NCBI GenBank assembly: GCA_041485385.1
Contig: JBGPJM010000014.1
Coordinates: 1 to 45,261 of the forward strand
Source: JBGPJM01 sp041485385
GTDB taxonomy: Bacteria; Planctomycetota; Phycisphaerae; Phycisphaerales; UBA1924
Direction of reading: 5' to 3'
DNA: 45,261 nucleotides
In this document: one piece after another, positions 30,657 through 40,078 of the stretch
Numbering within the stretch: position 1 is the stretch's first letter
Layout of the letters: each line of letters begins with the position of its first letter
Notes under the pieces: generated by a model
What the model was told of the DNA's origin: nothing
What the model saw: only the letters and a program-made list of their open reading frames with translations
Databases searched by the model: none
Program-made: the position numbers and the translations under genes

Positions 30657-33600
30657 ATGATCCAGCTCGTGGTGGCGTTGATGTTGGTGGCGCTGGGGCA
30701 CGCGTCACAGCCGTCCCCGAACGCGGAACCGCTCGGCGAGCACGCTGAAGCGTTCCACGTCGTGTGGTGGCGGCCTTTCGAGCAAGGCAGCCCATGGGCC
30801 CTCGGCGCGGGACTGATTACCCCCAACGGAGCGCTGGTGGTCGTCACCGACGACGGACACATCCATGCCATCGACGCGAGCCTCGGAGTCGATCGTTGGT
30901 CCAGCGTGATGTTGCTGGACAGCTCCGTGAGACCTGTCGCCACCAACACGGGCGTGGCGGTCGCTGACAGCAACGGCCGCGTTGTGTGCCTCCGCGACGA
31001 CGACGGTCTTGCGAGCTGGAGCGTCGCGCTCCCCGGGCGGTGCGACGTCTTGGGAGCCGATGGTTCGACCGTGTTCGCAGCCAGCGGCGTCACGCTGCAC
31101 GCGATCGAACCGAGCGGACAAGTGCGCTGGCGCGTCGACCTCGATCAACCAGTTGCCGCGGTGCAGGCCGGCAATGGCGCGTGCGTGGTCTCCGGTACGA
31201 GCGGACTCATCACGGCGTTGGATGTTGCGACCGGTGACGTCCGCTGGCGCTTCGACGCCGAGAAGAGCGTCGGGAACCGCCTTGTTCTGAAGAGCGGCGC
31301 GGTGTACGCGGTAACCGAGCACGAGGTCGTCTGGTCGCTCGCACTCGACACGGGTGGAGTACGTTGGAGCCATCAGCTCAGCGGCCGTGACCCCTGGCCC
31401 GATCCCATGTTCGTCTCCCGTGCCCCGCTTTTCGTGGCGGGCGATCTGCTATTCGTGACCGGCAACGCCTGGCTCTACAACATGCGCGTCTTCAGCTGTT
31501 CCACAGGTCGTCTTCTGTACTCCGACAGCATCGAGGCCGTCCCTTCCGAGACCGGCTTCGGTGTTGTCGGAACAACGGCGCTGTTGGCGATGACGTGCAC
31601 CGGGCGCAATCTCCTGGTGTTTGACCTGGGTCGTCGCCTTATCGCAGGACGCTTCGCTTTGCCCGATCATGCCGACCTTATTGGCGTGTGGCGCAACTCT
31701 TTCGTGTTCCGATCGGAACGGGGGGTGTTCGCGGCGCGGCCGCTACCGTCCCTACGCGAGCTTCCGCCGACTCTCTCTACGGTCTCCGCACCGAAGATAC
31801 GAAAGTGCCTCTGGTGGGTGAGTATGGTCGGAAGCCTCTCCGTCGTTTCTCTCGCGTTGGCCGTTCACACCGGGAGGACACTCGCGCCGACCGCGTTCGT
31901 ACGCCTCCGATTCTGGATCACGGTGCTGACGAGCGCCTCACTCTCCGGCGTCTGCCTTTGGGCCGCGATTGTCTTCGTCAGCGCGGCCTCTCGCGGTTCA
32001 GGGGGCGCGGGATCATGGTTGTTCGCAACCGCGCTGCTCGGACCGCCCGTCGCCTTGGTCTGGTCCTTCGCGCGCCACGCGCTGGGAGGAGCCAGGCTGA
32101 CACCGGCGAGCTACCGCGCGGCGGCTCGGGAATGCGGTCGGATCGCGCGCATCGTGCGGCACCTGCGTATTGAGATGCGGGTGCGTCATCCGATCATGCT
32201 AAAGAGGGCGCGTGCAAAGGGGGCCCCCTCGGCTCTCCCTCGTGCTTTCGGTCGTGCGGCGATTGCCGTACCCGGGGACCTTGAACGTATAGCGCTGCGG
32301 TCGACGGGCGACGATGTTCGACTTGCCGACAGCCTGCTCAGGTTCGTCCTCGCGCACGAGCTGGCCCATGTGCTCCACCGCGATCTATGGGTGCTGCCAC
32401 TCGCCAGGGCCTGCGGCGTCTCGCGGCGCGGCATCGGCCCGTTCGCAAAGGCGGCGCTGCTCGTGGTCGTACTGTACCTCGCGATCCGACTCTTCGGTCT
32501 AGACAAGCCGGTAGAGATGCTCGGGGGGCCAATAGTCATGACGCTGGCCGCCGGGACGGTTCTCCTCGCGCTTGCTGTGTTGCTCTTGCGCGTCGATCAA
32601 GAACGACTTGCGGACGCGACGGCCACGCTCGCGATCGGCCCCGAGGAAGTTGGGCGGCTAACAACTCCGGCGTTGACCACCGGCAAGGATCTCCCTCCAC
32701 TCGGACAGTTCATGGTTTCGCTCGCGGTTCGAGGCCTAGAGCACCGCTCGTACCTTGGCTTCGCTCGGCGATCGACGCCCGCTGAGCCCGGGCTATTAGG
32801 GATGATCACGAAGCGGCTGCGAGAGACAGGCGAAAAACGCCATCTGCTTCCAGTGCTGCGTCCCGACATTGGGGCCAGCGCTGTTGGGGCAATCTGGAGC
32901 GCGGCGATGGGAGCCGTCTTCTTCTGCTCCATCGCCTGCGCATGGCTGTACATGTTTGGGTTCATGCTGGTCGATCGCACGCCCCCCGGCGCAGATCTTT
33001 CGACAAACGTTCTCGAGTCCATGTCCGCGTTCTCGCGGTGGGCTACTCAGGACGTCAACGCACCGCAAACCACCAAGTCAGTCGCGACGGCCCTCTGCGG
33101 AATGTTCCTGGGCGCGGCAGCGACATTGCCGTTCGTGCCGAGGCTGCGGGGAGAACTGCTGCACCGCCAGGCGGGCGTGTCGCAACTCGCAGGTCAGGTG
33201 CTTGGTTGCGTCGTGTTGTTCCTCCTGCTGAGCGGTTTCCTCCAGGGATGGATCCACGTCCGTGACCTCCCCGTCTTCGACGCCATTCGGATATCGGCTC
33301 TGCCCGTGGTTGGCTGGATGCTCGTAACCGTGTTCCTGCAGGCGTTGTTTGCCATGAGCGCGGGCAACACACGCGTCCACAGCGCGTCGATCCTCGTGCG
33401 GGAGTCGCTAGGGCTGCTGAGCGGCGTCGTCGTGGCAATGGCGTGCGCCGGGATTCTTCTTCAGGGTCTGGTGCCGCTCGAACGGTTCTTGTGGTCGTTC
33501 AATCTGGTCGGCATCCTATTCTGGATCGCGAACTGGGCTCCCGTAAAGCGGCTCGCTGGGTTCCAACTCCTCACGGGCGAACGGGCGCGTGTCACATGGT

Positions 33601-34778
33601 TCCTCGGGCTCAGACGCGTGCGCCCCCTGCTAGTGGCTCGAGGCAATCGTCCAGCCTCAGACGGGATCGTGATCGACTCCGTCATCACGTCATTCGGGCT
33701 TCTTGTTCTGCCTGCGGTCGTGCTTGCCGGCCTGCTTCAACCGTGGCTCCTCCGGGAGAACGCTGAGTTCTATGCAGGGGAGTTCCAGGCGATCCGAGCC
33801 GCGCCGGAGTCAACCTTGACCCTTGCCGCACAGGTCTACATGCGGCCGGGTCGTGCCTCGCCAGTGATCGTCGACGGCCTCCTCGTGTCGGTGGGTCTGA
33901 CGGTGCTGCTAGCGGTGCGCGCGTGGGCTCCCAGCGCCGCGAAACTCAACACCTCTTTGCGCACCGTACGCCAGGGCGCAGCTCTGGCACGTCTGGAGCG
34001 CATGACGGGAAGGTCGCTGACGCCGTCGATGCCACCGCGCGCGGCGGAGCGCCTTCGCGAAGTCGTCACGAGGCTGGCTCGGCGCCGCCGCCTCGGGTCC
34101 GGGCCGCCCTACAACATCCTCTGGTGTCGGCTCGCCTGCGACGGGGCAGCGTGTGCAACGTTAGTGGGGATCGATCCGAGCAGCAGGGAGGCCTTGTCCT
34201 TGCGCCGGTTCATCTCATCGTGTGCCGCTCCATCGGGAGGTCTCGGCGCCAGGCCACGGGCGCCGGCGGACCTGTGGCACACCGCGTGCTCGATCGAGAT
34301 CCTTGGAGACGCGCTCACAAGCGCGGACGTGCACGCAGCGTATCTGGTGCGGCAGGCCCGCATGCTCGCGCGGAATGTCGCCACAACCGGCCCGGCACAA
34401 TGGCTCGAGATGACAGCTCTGACAGTCGGCGCGTTGGCTCGACTCGGAAGGCTCAACGATGTTGCTGCCCTTGACCAGGATCGCCTGGCCCGGGCCGCGG
34501 CGGACGTCTGGCGGCGATCGTTCGGGAGCGTCGCGGAAACCTGCCACGTGCTCAGGATCTCGGCGGCCATGTCGCCGCAGGTGCCCGGAGTCCTGCGGCG
34601 GGCCGAACTCAATCAACTGGCCGACTTGGATCGCTGGCTCTTGCAAGCATCGCCCGCCAGCCTCGAGCTGGCCGTGGACGTGGTCGGCGTGCTTGCGGTG
34701 TACGATTCCATGGGATTCATGGATCGGCCGTCCGTGGCGCATCTCATTGACAACCTCTTTCTCACCTTGTGTAAGTAG
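30657..34778 (+). CDS. Very large membrane protein: PQQ-like propeller, M48-like peptidase, C-terminal helical repeats
   Basis: 1373 residues, with AAGGG upstream. A hydrophobic N-terminus (V-V-A-L-M-L-V-A-L-G-H-A) may be a signal or membrane anchor. Residues about 35-370 form a PQQ-like beta-propeller (repeated A-x-D-x-x-T-G-x-V-R-W). Several transmembrane helices then surround a zinc-peptidase motif A-H-E-L-A-H near 566-571, similar to M48 peptidases. The C-terminal 300 residues are helical and might form an alpha-alpha repeat. The combination is unusual. It may be a stress-sensing membrane protease whose substrate and regulation are unknown. Confidence 0.7.
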   Translation: MIQLVVALMLVALGHASQPSPNAEPLGEHAEAFHVVWWRPFEQGSPWALGAGLITPNGALVVVTDDGHIHAIDASLGVDRWSSVMLLDSSVRPVATNTGVAVADSNGRVVCLRDDDGLASWSVALPGRCDVLGADGSTVFAASGVTLHAIEPSGQVRWRVDLDQPVAAVQAGNGACVVSGTSGLITALDVATGDVRWRFDAEKSVGNRLVLKSGAVYAVTEHEVVWSLALDTGGVRWSHQLSGRDPWPDPMFVSRAPLFVAGDLLFVTGNAWLYNMRVFSCSTGRLLYSDSIEAVPSETGFGVVGTTALLAMTCTGRNLLVFDLGRRLIAGRFALPDHADLIGVWRNSFVFRSERGVFAARPLPSLRELPPTLSTVSAPKIRKCLWWVSMVGSLSVVSLALAVHTGRTLAPTAFVRLRFWITVLTSASLSGVCLWAAIVFVSAASRGSGGAGSWLFATALLGPPVALVWSFARHALGGARLTPASYRAAARECGRIARIVRHLRIEMRVRHPIMLKRARAKGAPSALPRAFGRAAIAVPGDLERIALRSTGDDVRLADSLLRFVLAHELAHVLHRDLWVLPLARACGVSRRGIGPFAKAALLVVVLYLAIRLFGLDKPVEMLGGPIVMTLAAGTVLLALAVLLLRVDQERLADATATLAIGPEEVGRLTTPALTTGKDLPPLGQFMVSLAVRGLEHRSYLGFARRSTPAEPGLLGMITKRLRETGEKRHLLPVLRPDIGASAVGAIWSAAMGAVFFCSIACAWLYMFGFMLVDRTPPGADLSTNVLESMSAFSRWATQDVNAPQTTKSVATALCGMFLGAAATLPFVPRLRGELLHRQAGVSQLAGQVLGCVVLFLLLSGFLQGWIHVRDLPVFDAIRISALPVVGWMLVTVFLQALFAMSAGNTRVHSASILVRESLGLLSGVVVAMACAGILLQGLVPLERFLWSFNLVGILFWIANWAPVKRLAGFQLLTGERARVTWFLGLRRVRPLLVARGNRPASDGIVIDSVITSFGLLVLPAVVLAGLLQPWLLRENAEFYAGEFQAIRAAPESTLTLAAQVYMRPGRASPVIVDGLLVSVGLTVLLAVRAWAPSAAKLNTSLRTVRQGAALARLERMTGRSLTPSMPPRAAERLREVVTRLARRRRLGSGPPYNILWCRLACDGAACATLVGIDPSSREALSLRRFISSCAAPSGGLGARPRAPADLWHTACSIEILGDALTSADVHAAYLVRQARMLARNVATTGPAQWLEMTALTVGALARLGRLNDVAALDQDRLARAAADVWRRSFGSVAETCHVLRISAAMSPQVPGVLRRAELNQLADLDRWLLQASPASLELAVDVVGVLAVYDSMGFMDRPSVAHLIDNLFLTLCK

Positions 34779-34846
34779 CGGCGCCCGCGCTCGGCGCTTC
34801 CTGAGCTTGCAGATCTGAAACCACCCAGCTCGAAGGAGGTTGCGGG

Positions 34847-35857
34847 TTGAGAACGGACCTACCAGAAGGCCATCACATGCTGTCCCCCGCTAGCGTCGCG
34901 TTGCTCCGGTCATTGACCCGGGAGTTCGTCCGGCGGCATTGGCCAGCCGAACTGCCGGTGTTCGAGCCGGTTTGGGAATGGGTATGCGACGCCGTGCGCA
35001 CACTCGGTCCCGCGCCGAGCGGCCGGGCGATCTCGGCGCGACGCCTTGTTGAAGGATTGCCGTTCGCGGCGTACCCAGACCAGCGGTTGATGTGTGTTCA
35101 CGTTGCGTTCGCTGCGCTGCTGGTCGCTGAGCGTCTGAAGGCCAAGGGGCCGGGGAGCTCGCCGGAGCTGGTCTACCAGGAGTTCGAAGCTGTCGTCAAG
35201 ATGCTGCGCGAGCGTCCAGCGCTGGCGCGGAAGCTGGCGACGGAAATCGGCCGGGACCTGCTCGCCGTGGTCGCCCAAGACGAGGACGTGACGGCTCGCG
35301 GCTCCGCTGGGGAACCAAAAGACCTCGCAACCGACGCCGACCTGTGGTACGTTGACGCGCTGACCAACGAAATGCTCCAAGAGGGAGAGACACGTCCGCA
35401 GCGCAAACCCCGGACCCTCGAGCAGATTGAGGCGCAGTCGGATTGGCGCGCCGAGAACTTCGTGCTATTTGTCGACGAGTCTCTTGACGATGGGTGGAAG
35501 GTCACGCTGGCTTCCGGCCAGTCGTCGCCGACCAAGCCGTGGTCTGAGCTCAAAGGGCAGCGCGGGCGGTTCCTGCACTTGGTCTTGGAGAGCCTGTACC
35601 AGCGAAAGCGATTCGTCCTGAGTAACGAGCAGATCCTGAGAGCTGTCGGGCTCGCAGGGACGACATCCTTGGATCCCGCTAACCGAGCCCGGGCTATCAA
35701 AGGATCGCTCAAGAGCGCCCTTGAGGGCGTTCTCGACGGGCTCCTCAGCCCGAGCGGCGACGGAGGTTACCAGCTGCACGCCACCATTGCGTACTGCTGG
35801 ATTCATCCCGCCTTAGGGCCGTCGCGCCTACTAGGCGCACGTCATCCGCCGGCGTAG
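34847..35857 (+). CDS. Hypothetical protein, TTG start
   Basis: 336 residues from a TTG at 34847, preceded by a strong AAGGAGGT at 6 nt (an ATG at 34877 is the alternative). It is a soluble, mostly helical protein with A-A-L-L-V-A-E-R-L-K-A-K-G-P-G-S near residue 90 and an acidic centre. The C-terminal part has E-Q-I-L-R-A-V-G-L-A-G-T-T-S-L-D-P-A-N-R-A-R-A, a possible winged helix. No known motif. It follows the membrane protein and could be its regulator. Confidence 0.6.
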   Translation: MRTDLPEGHHMLSPASVALLRSLTREFVRRHWPAELPVFEPVWEWVCDAVRTLGPAPSGRAISARRLVEGLPFAAYPDQRLMCVHVAFAALLVAERLKAKGPGSSPELVYQEFEAVVKMLRERPALARKLATEIGRDLLAVVAQDEDVTARGSAGEPKDLATDADLWYVDALTNEMLQEGETRPQRKPRTLEQIEAQSDWRAENFVLFVDESLDDGWKVTLASGQSSPTKPWSELKGQRGRFLHLVLESLYQRKRFVLSNEQILRAVGLAGTTSLDPANRARAIKGSLKSALEGVLDGLLSPSGDGGYQLHATIAYCWIHPALGPSRLLGARHPPA

Positions 35858-36423
35858 GCGAGTTTGAAATCGGGCGAAAGGATGGCGCCTGTTGGCGGAC
35901 GCAGAGTTGCAAGGTAGCGACGAGCGAGCGCCTGCAGAATCGAGTTTGCGGTCTCGTCGAACGGGCGACGGTCGGTTCGTCTCTTCTGCCGCAGCGAAGC
36001 GCCCCCAAGCCACGCGTTCCACTCCGATCTGAAGTACCCTGAAGTCTCGGAGACGTCGACGCCCCACAGCAGCACCCGGTAGCCGCGATCGGTCTCGTCA
36101 TCGCCCGCGAGGAGCTGCCAAAGCGGGGGGCTGTATCGAGGCGTTGGACCGGCGGCGAGCCAGCCATCAGATCCCACGAGCCAGACGTGAACGTGGCTGG
36201 GAAGGATTCCCCTGGCGCGCCATGTCCGGTACTGCTCGAGGGGCGCAGCTAGCCCTGAAACCTGTTGATGGAAGCACTCGGCCATGGCCTGCTCGATTGA
36301 GGGTGCGGTGCGGGCGCGGCGGCTCACGGCTCGACTCAACGGTGCTCGAACGTGGCCGTCGGCCAGGCCGACGACGTAGTCCCGGAGGCGGAACATTCTG
36401 CGTGTCATGCGTGGGTGGGGCAT
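35842..36423 (-). CDS. Hypothetical protein (family P, member 3)
   Basis: 193 residues, M-P-H-P-R-M-T-R-R-M-F-R-L. The centre has H-V-H-V-W-L-V-G-S-D-G-W and R-G-Y-R-V-L-L-W-G-V-D-V, matching the H-A-W-V-V-G-D-G-R-W ... S-Y-R-L-V-I pattern of the protein at 443-1048. The two may be distant paralogues. A TTAAAAA box on the minus strand ends 6 nt before the ATG, so this is a strong candidate for leaderless expression. It overlaps the end of the gene on the other strand by 16 nt. Function unknown. Confidence 0.65.
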   Translation of the reverse strand: MPHPRMTRRMFRLRDYVVGLADGHVRAPLSRAVSRRARTAPSIEQAMAECFHQQVSGLAAPLEQYRTWRARGILPSHVHVWLVGSDGWLAAGPTPRYSPPLWQLLAGDDETDRGYRVLLWGVDVSETSGYFRSEWNAWLGGASLRQKRRTDRRPFDETANSILQALARRYLATLRPPTGAILSPDFKLAYAGG

Positions 36424-36429
36424 CCGGTG

Positions 36430-36436
36430 TTTTTAA
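36430..36436 (-). promoter_or_regulatory. TTAAAAA box, likely leaderless promoter
   Basis: TTAAAAA on the coding strand ends 6 nt before the ATG at 36423. No Shine-Dalgarno site fits in the gap. The spacing is nearly the same as that at 1056, 2304 and 23704. It is read as a -10 element placed so that transcripts begin at or close to the start codon. Confidence 0.5.
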
Positions 36437-36707
36437 GGTTTTCGATCGGCAACGCCGTTGTCGAGGCGCGCCTTCCGCGCGCAGGTCACACGCCGAACAC
36501 ACAAAGGTCCTCATCGGCCATGCCACCATTCTGTGCGCTCCACATCGGTTGCGGAAGGCCAGTCCGCCGCGGCGGACTGCTCCGTGCACCAAGCACACGC
36601 ACGTACTCGACGTATCCGCGAGTTCCTCGACCGAATGCCCTGAGTCTGCTGCATCCGCGCACCAGTACCGCTGAGATCGCAGGGCCGCTTGTCCGCTGAG
36701 TCCGCAG

Positions 36708-37175
36708 ATGAACGAGCATCGGCCGACAACCCAGCAGCTTGCCCAAGCGTGCGACAGGCTGCGTGAACTGTGGCCGTTCGTGGAGCAGGCGATCCAACTG
36801 ATTCGCGTCCTCCTGAGTCCGGGTCCACCATCACCCCCCGGCGATTCCCAACCTCCATCAGCATCGGTGCTGCCGCCTTTGGAGCTGAGCCTGCTCGACG
36901 CAGCCTGGGCCAATTTGGGACCTCGGCGTGGCGAGCGGCCACACCAGCGCGTAACGCTGATGCAGTACCTCCAGTTCGCCGACGACTTCAGTGACGAAGT
37001 GTGGGAAGTGATCTACCTGCGGTTCCGCGAGAACAAGCCGGTCGAGGAGATTGCAGAGCTGCTCGGCCGGCATGTCGGCAGCGTCTACCGCACTCTCGCG
37101 GCAGCCAAGCGGCAGAAGGATGAGCTGCTGCGGGCGCGGCGACGAGAGGCTCCGCCAGCGCGCGAATCCTCGTGA
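36708..37175 (+). CDS. Sigma-region-4-like helix-turn-helix protein
   Basis: 155 residues. The N-terminal 60 residues are helical with a Pro-rich linker (L-L-S-P-G-P-P-S-P-P-G-D). The C-terminal part has an HTH typical of sigma-70 region 4 (V-I-Y-L-R-F-R-E-N-K-P-V-E-E-I-A-E-L-L-G-R-H-V-G-S-V-Y-R-T-L), without region 2. It may bind DNA and regulate the neighbouring operon. It precedes the signalling operon by two genes. Confidence 0.7.
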   Translation: MNEHRPTTQQLAQACDRLRELWPFVEQAIQLIRVLLSPGPPSPPGDSQPPSASVLPPLELSLLDAAWANLGPRRGERPHQRVTLMQYLQFADDFSDEVWEVIYLRFRENKPVEEIAELLGRHVGSVYRTLAAAKRQKDELLRARRREAPPARESS

Positions 37176-37247
37176 ATCCGCGCGAAACAGCGCGCACTCC
37201 CGGCAAAGGGTGTCGGCGTCACCGACGCCTCCTCCGGAGTGCTCTCC

Positions 37248-37877
37248 ATGGCGGAAATGAACGCGACGGTCGTTGCCGCAGCCGCTGGACACCGTAATCG
37301 CGACGTTGTCGGCGTCACGCTGGTTCGAAGCCTGCAGCGGGTGATCCAGGCGTCCCCCAAGGGTTGGACGTTGGACCCGCGGCGATGCGTGGTGCCGAGG
37401 TTCGACGGAGATCACTACCTCGTCTCGCTAAGAGGGCACGAGCGCAGGTTCGCGGAGGCACCCACCAAGAGCGACCTGCAGAGGTGGGTCAAGGAGACCA
37501 TCGACGATCTCCGACGTGACGCTCACGTTGCCGGCGGCTGGACCAGCCCCGAGGACGGCTTGCTCTACCTCGATGTTTCCATCATCGTGCGTGGCCTAGG
37601 CGCCGCGGTTCGAATCGGCCGCGCGAATGGGCAGAAATGCATCTACCGCCCTGCCGCTGACGAGACGATCTGGCTGATTCGGAAGATCAAGGCGAGCCTC
37701 GACCTGCCACGCTTGCCGATTGCGCTTGCATGGCCGCGTGGAAGACTGATCGCGGCGGGGTATTCCTCAACATCGACCTCGTCGTCGAATGCAAGCCCGA
37801 CGCTCGGCACGTCGGCAGGGCACGTCCGCGACGGCGACGCGGACGTCGTCGACCTCTCCGGGGAGTCCACCACCTGA
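37248..37877 (+). CDS. Hypothetical protein preceding the phosphatase
   Basis: 209 residues from an ATG with CCGGAG upstream at 8 nt (M-A-E-M-N-A-T-V-V). The sequence is globular (beta-rich: H-Y-L-V-S-L-R-G-H-E-R-R-F; G-L-L-Y-L-D-V-S-I-I-V). The last 35 residues are Ser/Thr-rich and end with acidic residues, a possible phosphorylation target of the adjacent kinase. It ends 18 nt before the PP2C gene, so it is likely in the same operon. No known family. Confidence 0.6.
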   Translation: MAEMNATVVAAAAGHRNRDVVGVTLVRSLQRVIQASPKGWTLDPRRCVVPRFDGDHYLVSLRGHERRFAEAPTKSDLQRWVKETIDDLRRDAHVAGGWTSPEDGLLYLDVSIIVRGLGAAVRIGRANGQKCIYRPAADETIWLIRKIKASLDLPRLPIALAWPRGRLIAAGYSSTSTSSSNASPTLGTSAGHVRDGDADVVDLSGESTT

Positions 37878-37895
37878 CCATCGCGGAGTCCTGAC

Positions 37896-38834
37896 ATGAG
37901 CGGTAACGGAGTCAACGGCAATCGACGGCACCAGCGACGCCCCGTCCACTGGCGAGCGAACTGGCCGCGTTGCTCTTCCTTCTTCTTCGGCATCGCCTCC
38001 GACATCGGACCGCGCCAGCGCCTCGAGGACGCGGCCCTCGCCGCCGTGCTGTACGGGAGCGGCTCGCTCGGGTCGGCATCGGCCATGTTGCTGGGGGTGT
38101 TCGACGGCGTGGGCGGCGTACGCGGCGGCATGGAGGCCAGCCGCTGCGCCGCCCGCGTGAGCAGCGCCTATCTCTCCGCCTGGTTCGCGGAGCAGCTCGG
38201 CCAGACGCCCGGTCGCGAAGAGGCCGGCAGAGTGATCTGCGAGGCGATCCGCAGGGCGAGCGTAGCCGTTCGGGACCTCGGTATCCGCAATCCCTCGGTC
38301 GAGGGGGCGGCGACAACGGCCGTGATCGCCGTGCTCTTCGCGGACGCCGTCCTGATCGGGAATGTCGGTGACTCGCGCGCGTACCAGGTGCTCAAGGGCG
38401 ACATCGAGCGGCTCACGGCCGATCACACCACGGCGCAGTCGGCGCCGGCAAACGACACGATCGATCAGGCCGCCGCCGTGCCGGAAGAAAGGCAGCTCCT
38501 GGTTCGCTGGCTGGGCAGCCCTAAACCGCCCGAGGCCGCGCTCGCAGCACGCCGGCTGGCGCCGGGGAGCACGATCGTCCTGGTCAGCGACGGCGTGCAC
38601 GCCGTGCTGTCTGACAGCCTCATCGCCTCGATCGTCACCAGGGCGAGGTCGGCCCAACTGGCCGCGCACCGCCTCGTCGAGGAGTCCTTGCGTCGGGGCA
38701 CGACGGACAACGCTACCGCGGTGTGCTGCCGGGTAGTCCATCTCCACGACGTCGCCATCAACGCTCGGTCGGCCTCAACCGCGAGTCCCTCCCCCATCGA
38801 GGAGAAGAGCCATGGATCTTCCCCGGATCGGTGA
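37896..38834 (+). CDS. PP2C-type Ser/Thr protein phosphatase
   Basis: 312 residues. PP2C motifs are present in order: L-E-D-A near residue 43, V-F-D-G-V-G-G, G-N-V-G-D-S-R-A-Y, L-V-S-D-G-V and T-T-D-N-A-T-A-V. These supply the Asp ligands of the two-metal centre that removes phosphate from Ser/Thr. It overlaps the kinase gene by 23 nt, consistent with coupled expression of antagonists. It forms the first member of a phosphatase-kinase-VWA triad. Confidence 0.9.
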   Translation: MSGNGVNGNRRHQRRPVHWRANWPRCSSFFFGIASDIGPRQRLEDAALAAVLYGSGSLGSASAMLLGVFDGVGGVRGGMEASRCAARVSSAYLSAWFAEQLGQTPGREEAGRVICEAIRRASVAVRDLGIRNPSVEGAATTAVIAVLFADAVLIGNVGDSRAYQVLKGDIERLTADHTTAQSAPANDTIDQAAAVPEERQLLVRWLGSPKPPEAALAARRLAPGSTIVLVSDGVHAVLSDSLIASIVTRARSAQLAAHRLVEESLRRGTTDNATAVCCRVVHLHDVAINARSASTASPSPIEEKSHGSSPDR

Positions 38835-40065
38835 TCCCATCCTGGGCCGGTACACGGTTGTCGAGATGATCGCCATCGCCGGCCAGGCGGTGGTGGTGAA
38901 GTGCACGGACGGGTGCGATGGGAGCTTCGTCACCGTCAAGCGGCTCAGCGCCGATCCCACCTCCGCTGGCTACGCCCAGGAGCTCGCCCGGGCCAGGCGG
39001 TGCGCCACCCTCCGTTTCGGACACCCCAACGTGGACGACCCCATTGGGTCAGGCATGGACGGGGATTGCTTCTGCCTCGTCTACCCGTACATCGACGGCA
39101 TCGACCTCACCGCGCTCCTCATGGCCGCGGGGGGAGCCCTCCCTCTCCCCAGGACGATGCGGATCCTCGCCGATCTCGCCGATGGCCTGGGCGCCATCCA
39201 CGCCAAGGGCGTCGTCCACCGGGACATCAAGACCGACAACATTATCATCGACTCCGGCGGAGCGGCGCGGATCATCGACCTGGGAATCGCACGCATCATC
39301 CGCCAGCGAACGCTCACGGCGGGCAAGGGGATCCTCGGTTCGCCCAGCACGATGGCGCCGGAGCAGTTCGCCGACCCCACGTCTGTGGATGGCCGCGCCG
39401 ACGTCTATTCCGCCGGCGTCGTCCTCTTCGAGATGCTGACCGGCAAGGCGCCGTTCCCGATGACTGGGGATGGCGATGTCGGACGGGCGGTCCGGGTGCG
39501 CCGCCCAATCCCGCCGTCCCGGTGGAACAGCGCCGTCCCCGACGAGCTTGACGGGCTTTGCGTGAAGATGCTGGCGCCCGATCCCCGCGACCGCGTCCAG
39601 ACCGCCGCCGAGCTGCGCGCCGCGTGCAGGTCGATCGCGACGCGGCTGGGGGTGGGTCCTGGCCGATCGGGGGTTGGCGTCACGGTCCGCCCCGTTCCCA
39701 CCGGCCCGCGCTGCCTGGCCTGCGGCGTACCCACCCAGGGAGCGCCGGCGTGCCCGGGCTGCGGGCGGGAGTTCGGCAAGGTTCGCCACTCCCTCACGCT
39801 CCGGTCAGGTCCCGCCGCCGGGGAAGTTCTGGAGGCGCCCCAGGGCAGCTACATCGCCGGGCGCGCTCAGATCGCCCCAATCGACGCGCACATGTCGCGC
39901 CGGCAACTACACATCGCGTGTAGCAACGGCCGCCTGCTCATCGCCGACGGCGGGGGCGCCAACCCCACGCTGCTGGAAAACCGTCCCATCCCCGTCCCTG
40001 AGGCCATGCAACCCGGAGCCAACGTCCGGCTCGGGGTGAGCTGGGCCAAGTACCTCCGCACCTGA
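38812..40065 (+). CDS. Ser/Thr protein kinase with zinc ribbon and FHA-like C-terminus
   Basis: 417 residues after GAGGAG. The kinase core has K43, E57, catalytic H136-R137-D138 (H-R-D-I-K-T-D-N), D-L-G in place of D-F-G at 156-158, and M-A-P-E. The glycine loop is degenerate (I-A-I-A-G-Q-A-V-V-V-K), but key residues are retained, so activity is plausible. A zinc ribbon (C-L-A-C-G ... C-P-G-C-G) lies about 300-320, and an FHA-like phosphothreonine-binding region follows (M-S-R-R-Q-L-H-I). It may phosphorylate the VWA or ATPase proteins. Confidence 0.85.
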   Translation: MDLPRIGDPILGRYTVVEMIAIAGQAVVVKCTDGCDGSFVTVKRLSADPTSAGYAQELARARRCATLRFGHPNVDDPIGSGMDGDCFCLVYPYIDGIDLTALLMAAGGALPLPRTMRILADLADGLGAIHAKGVVHRDIKTDNIIIDSGGAARIIDLGIARIIRQRTLTAGKGILGSPSTMAPEQFADPTSVDGRADVYSAGVVLFEMLTGKAPFPMTGDGDVGRAVRVRRPIPPSRWNSAVPDELDGLCVKMLAPDPRDRVQTAAELRAACRSIATRLGVGPGRSGVGVTVRPVPTGPRCLACGVPTQGAPACPGCGREFGKVRHSLTLRSGPAAGEVLEAPQGSYIAGRAQIAPIDAHMSRRQLHIACSNGRLLIADGGGANPTLLENRPIPVPEAMQPGANVRLGVSWAKYLRT

Positions 40066-40078
40066 AAAGGAGATCACG

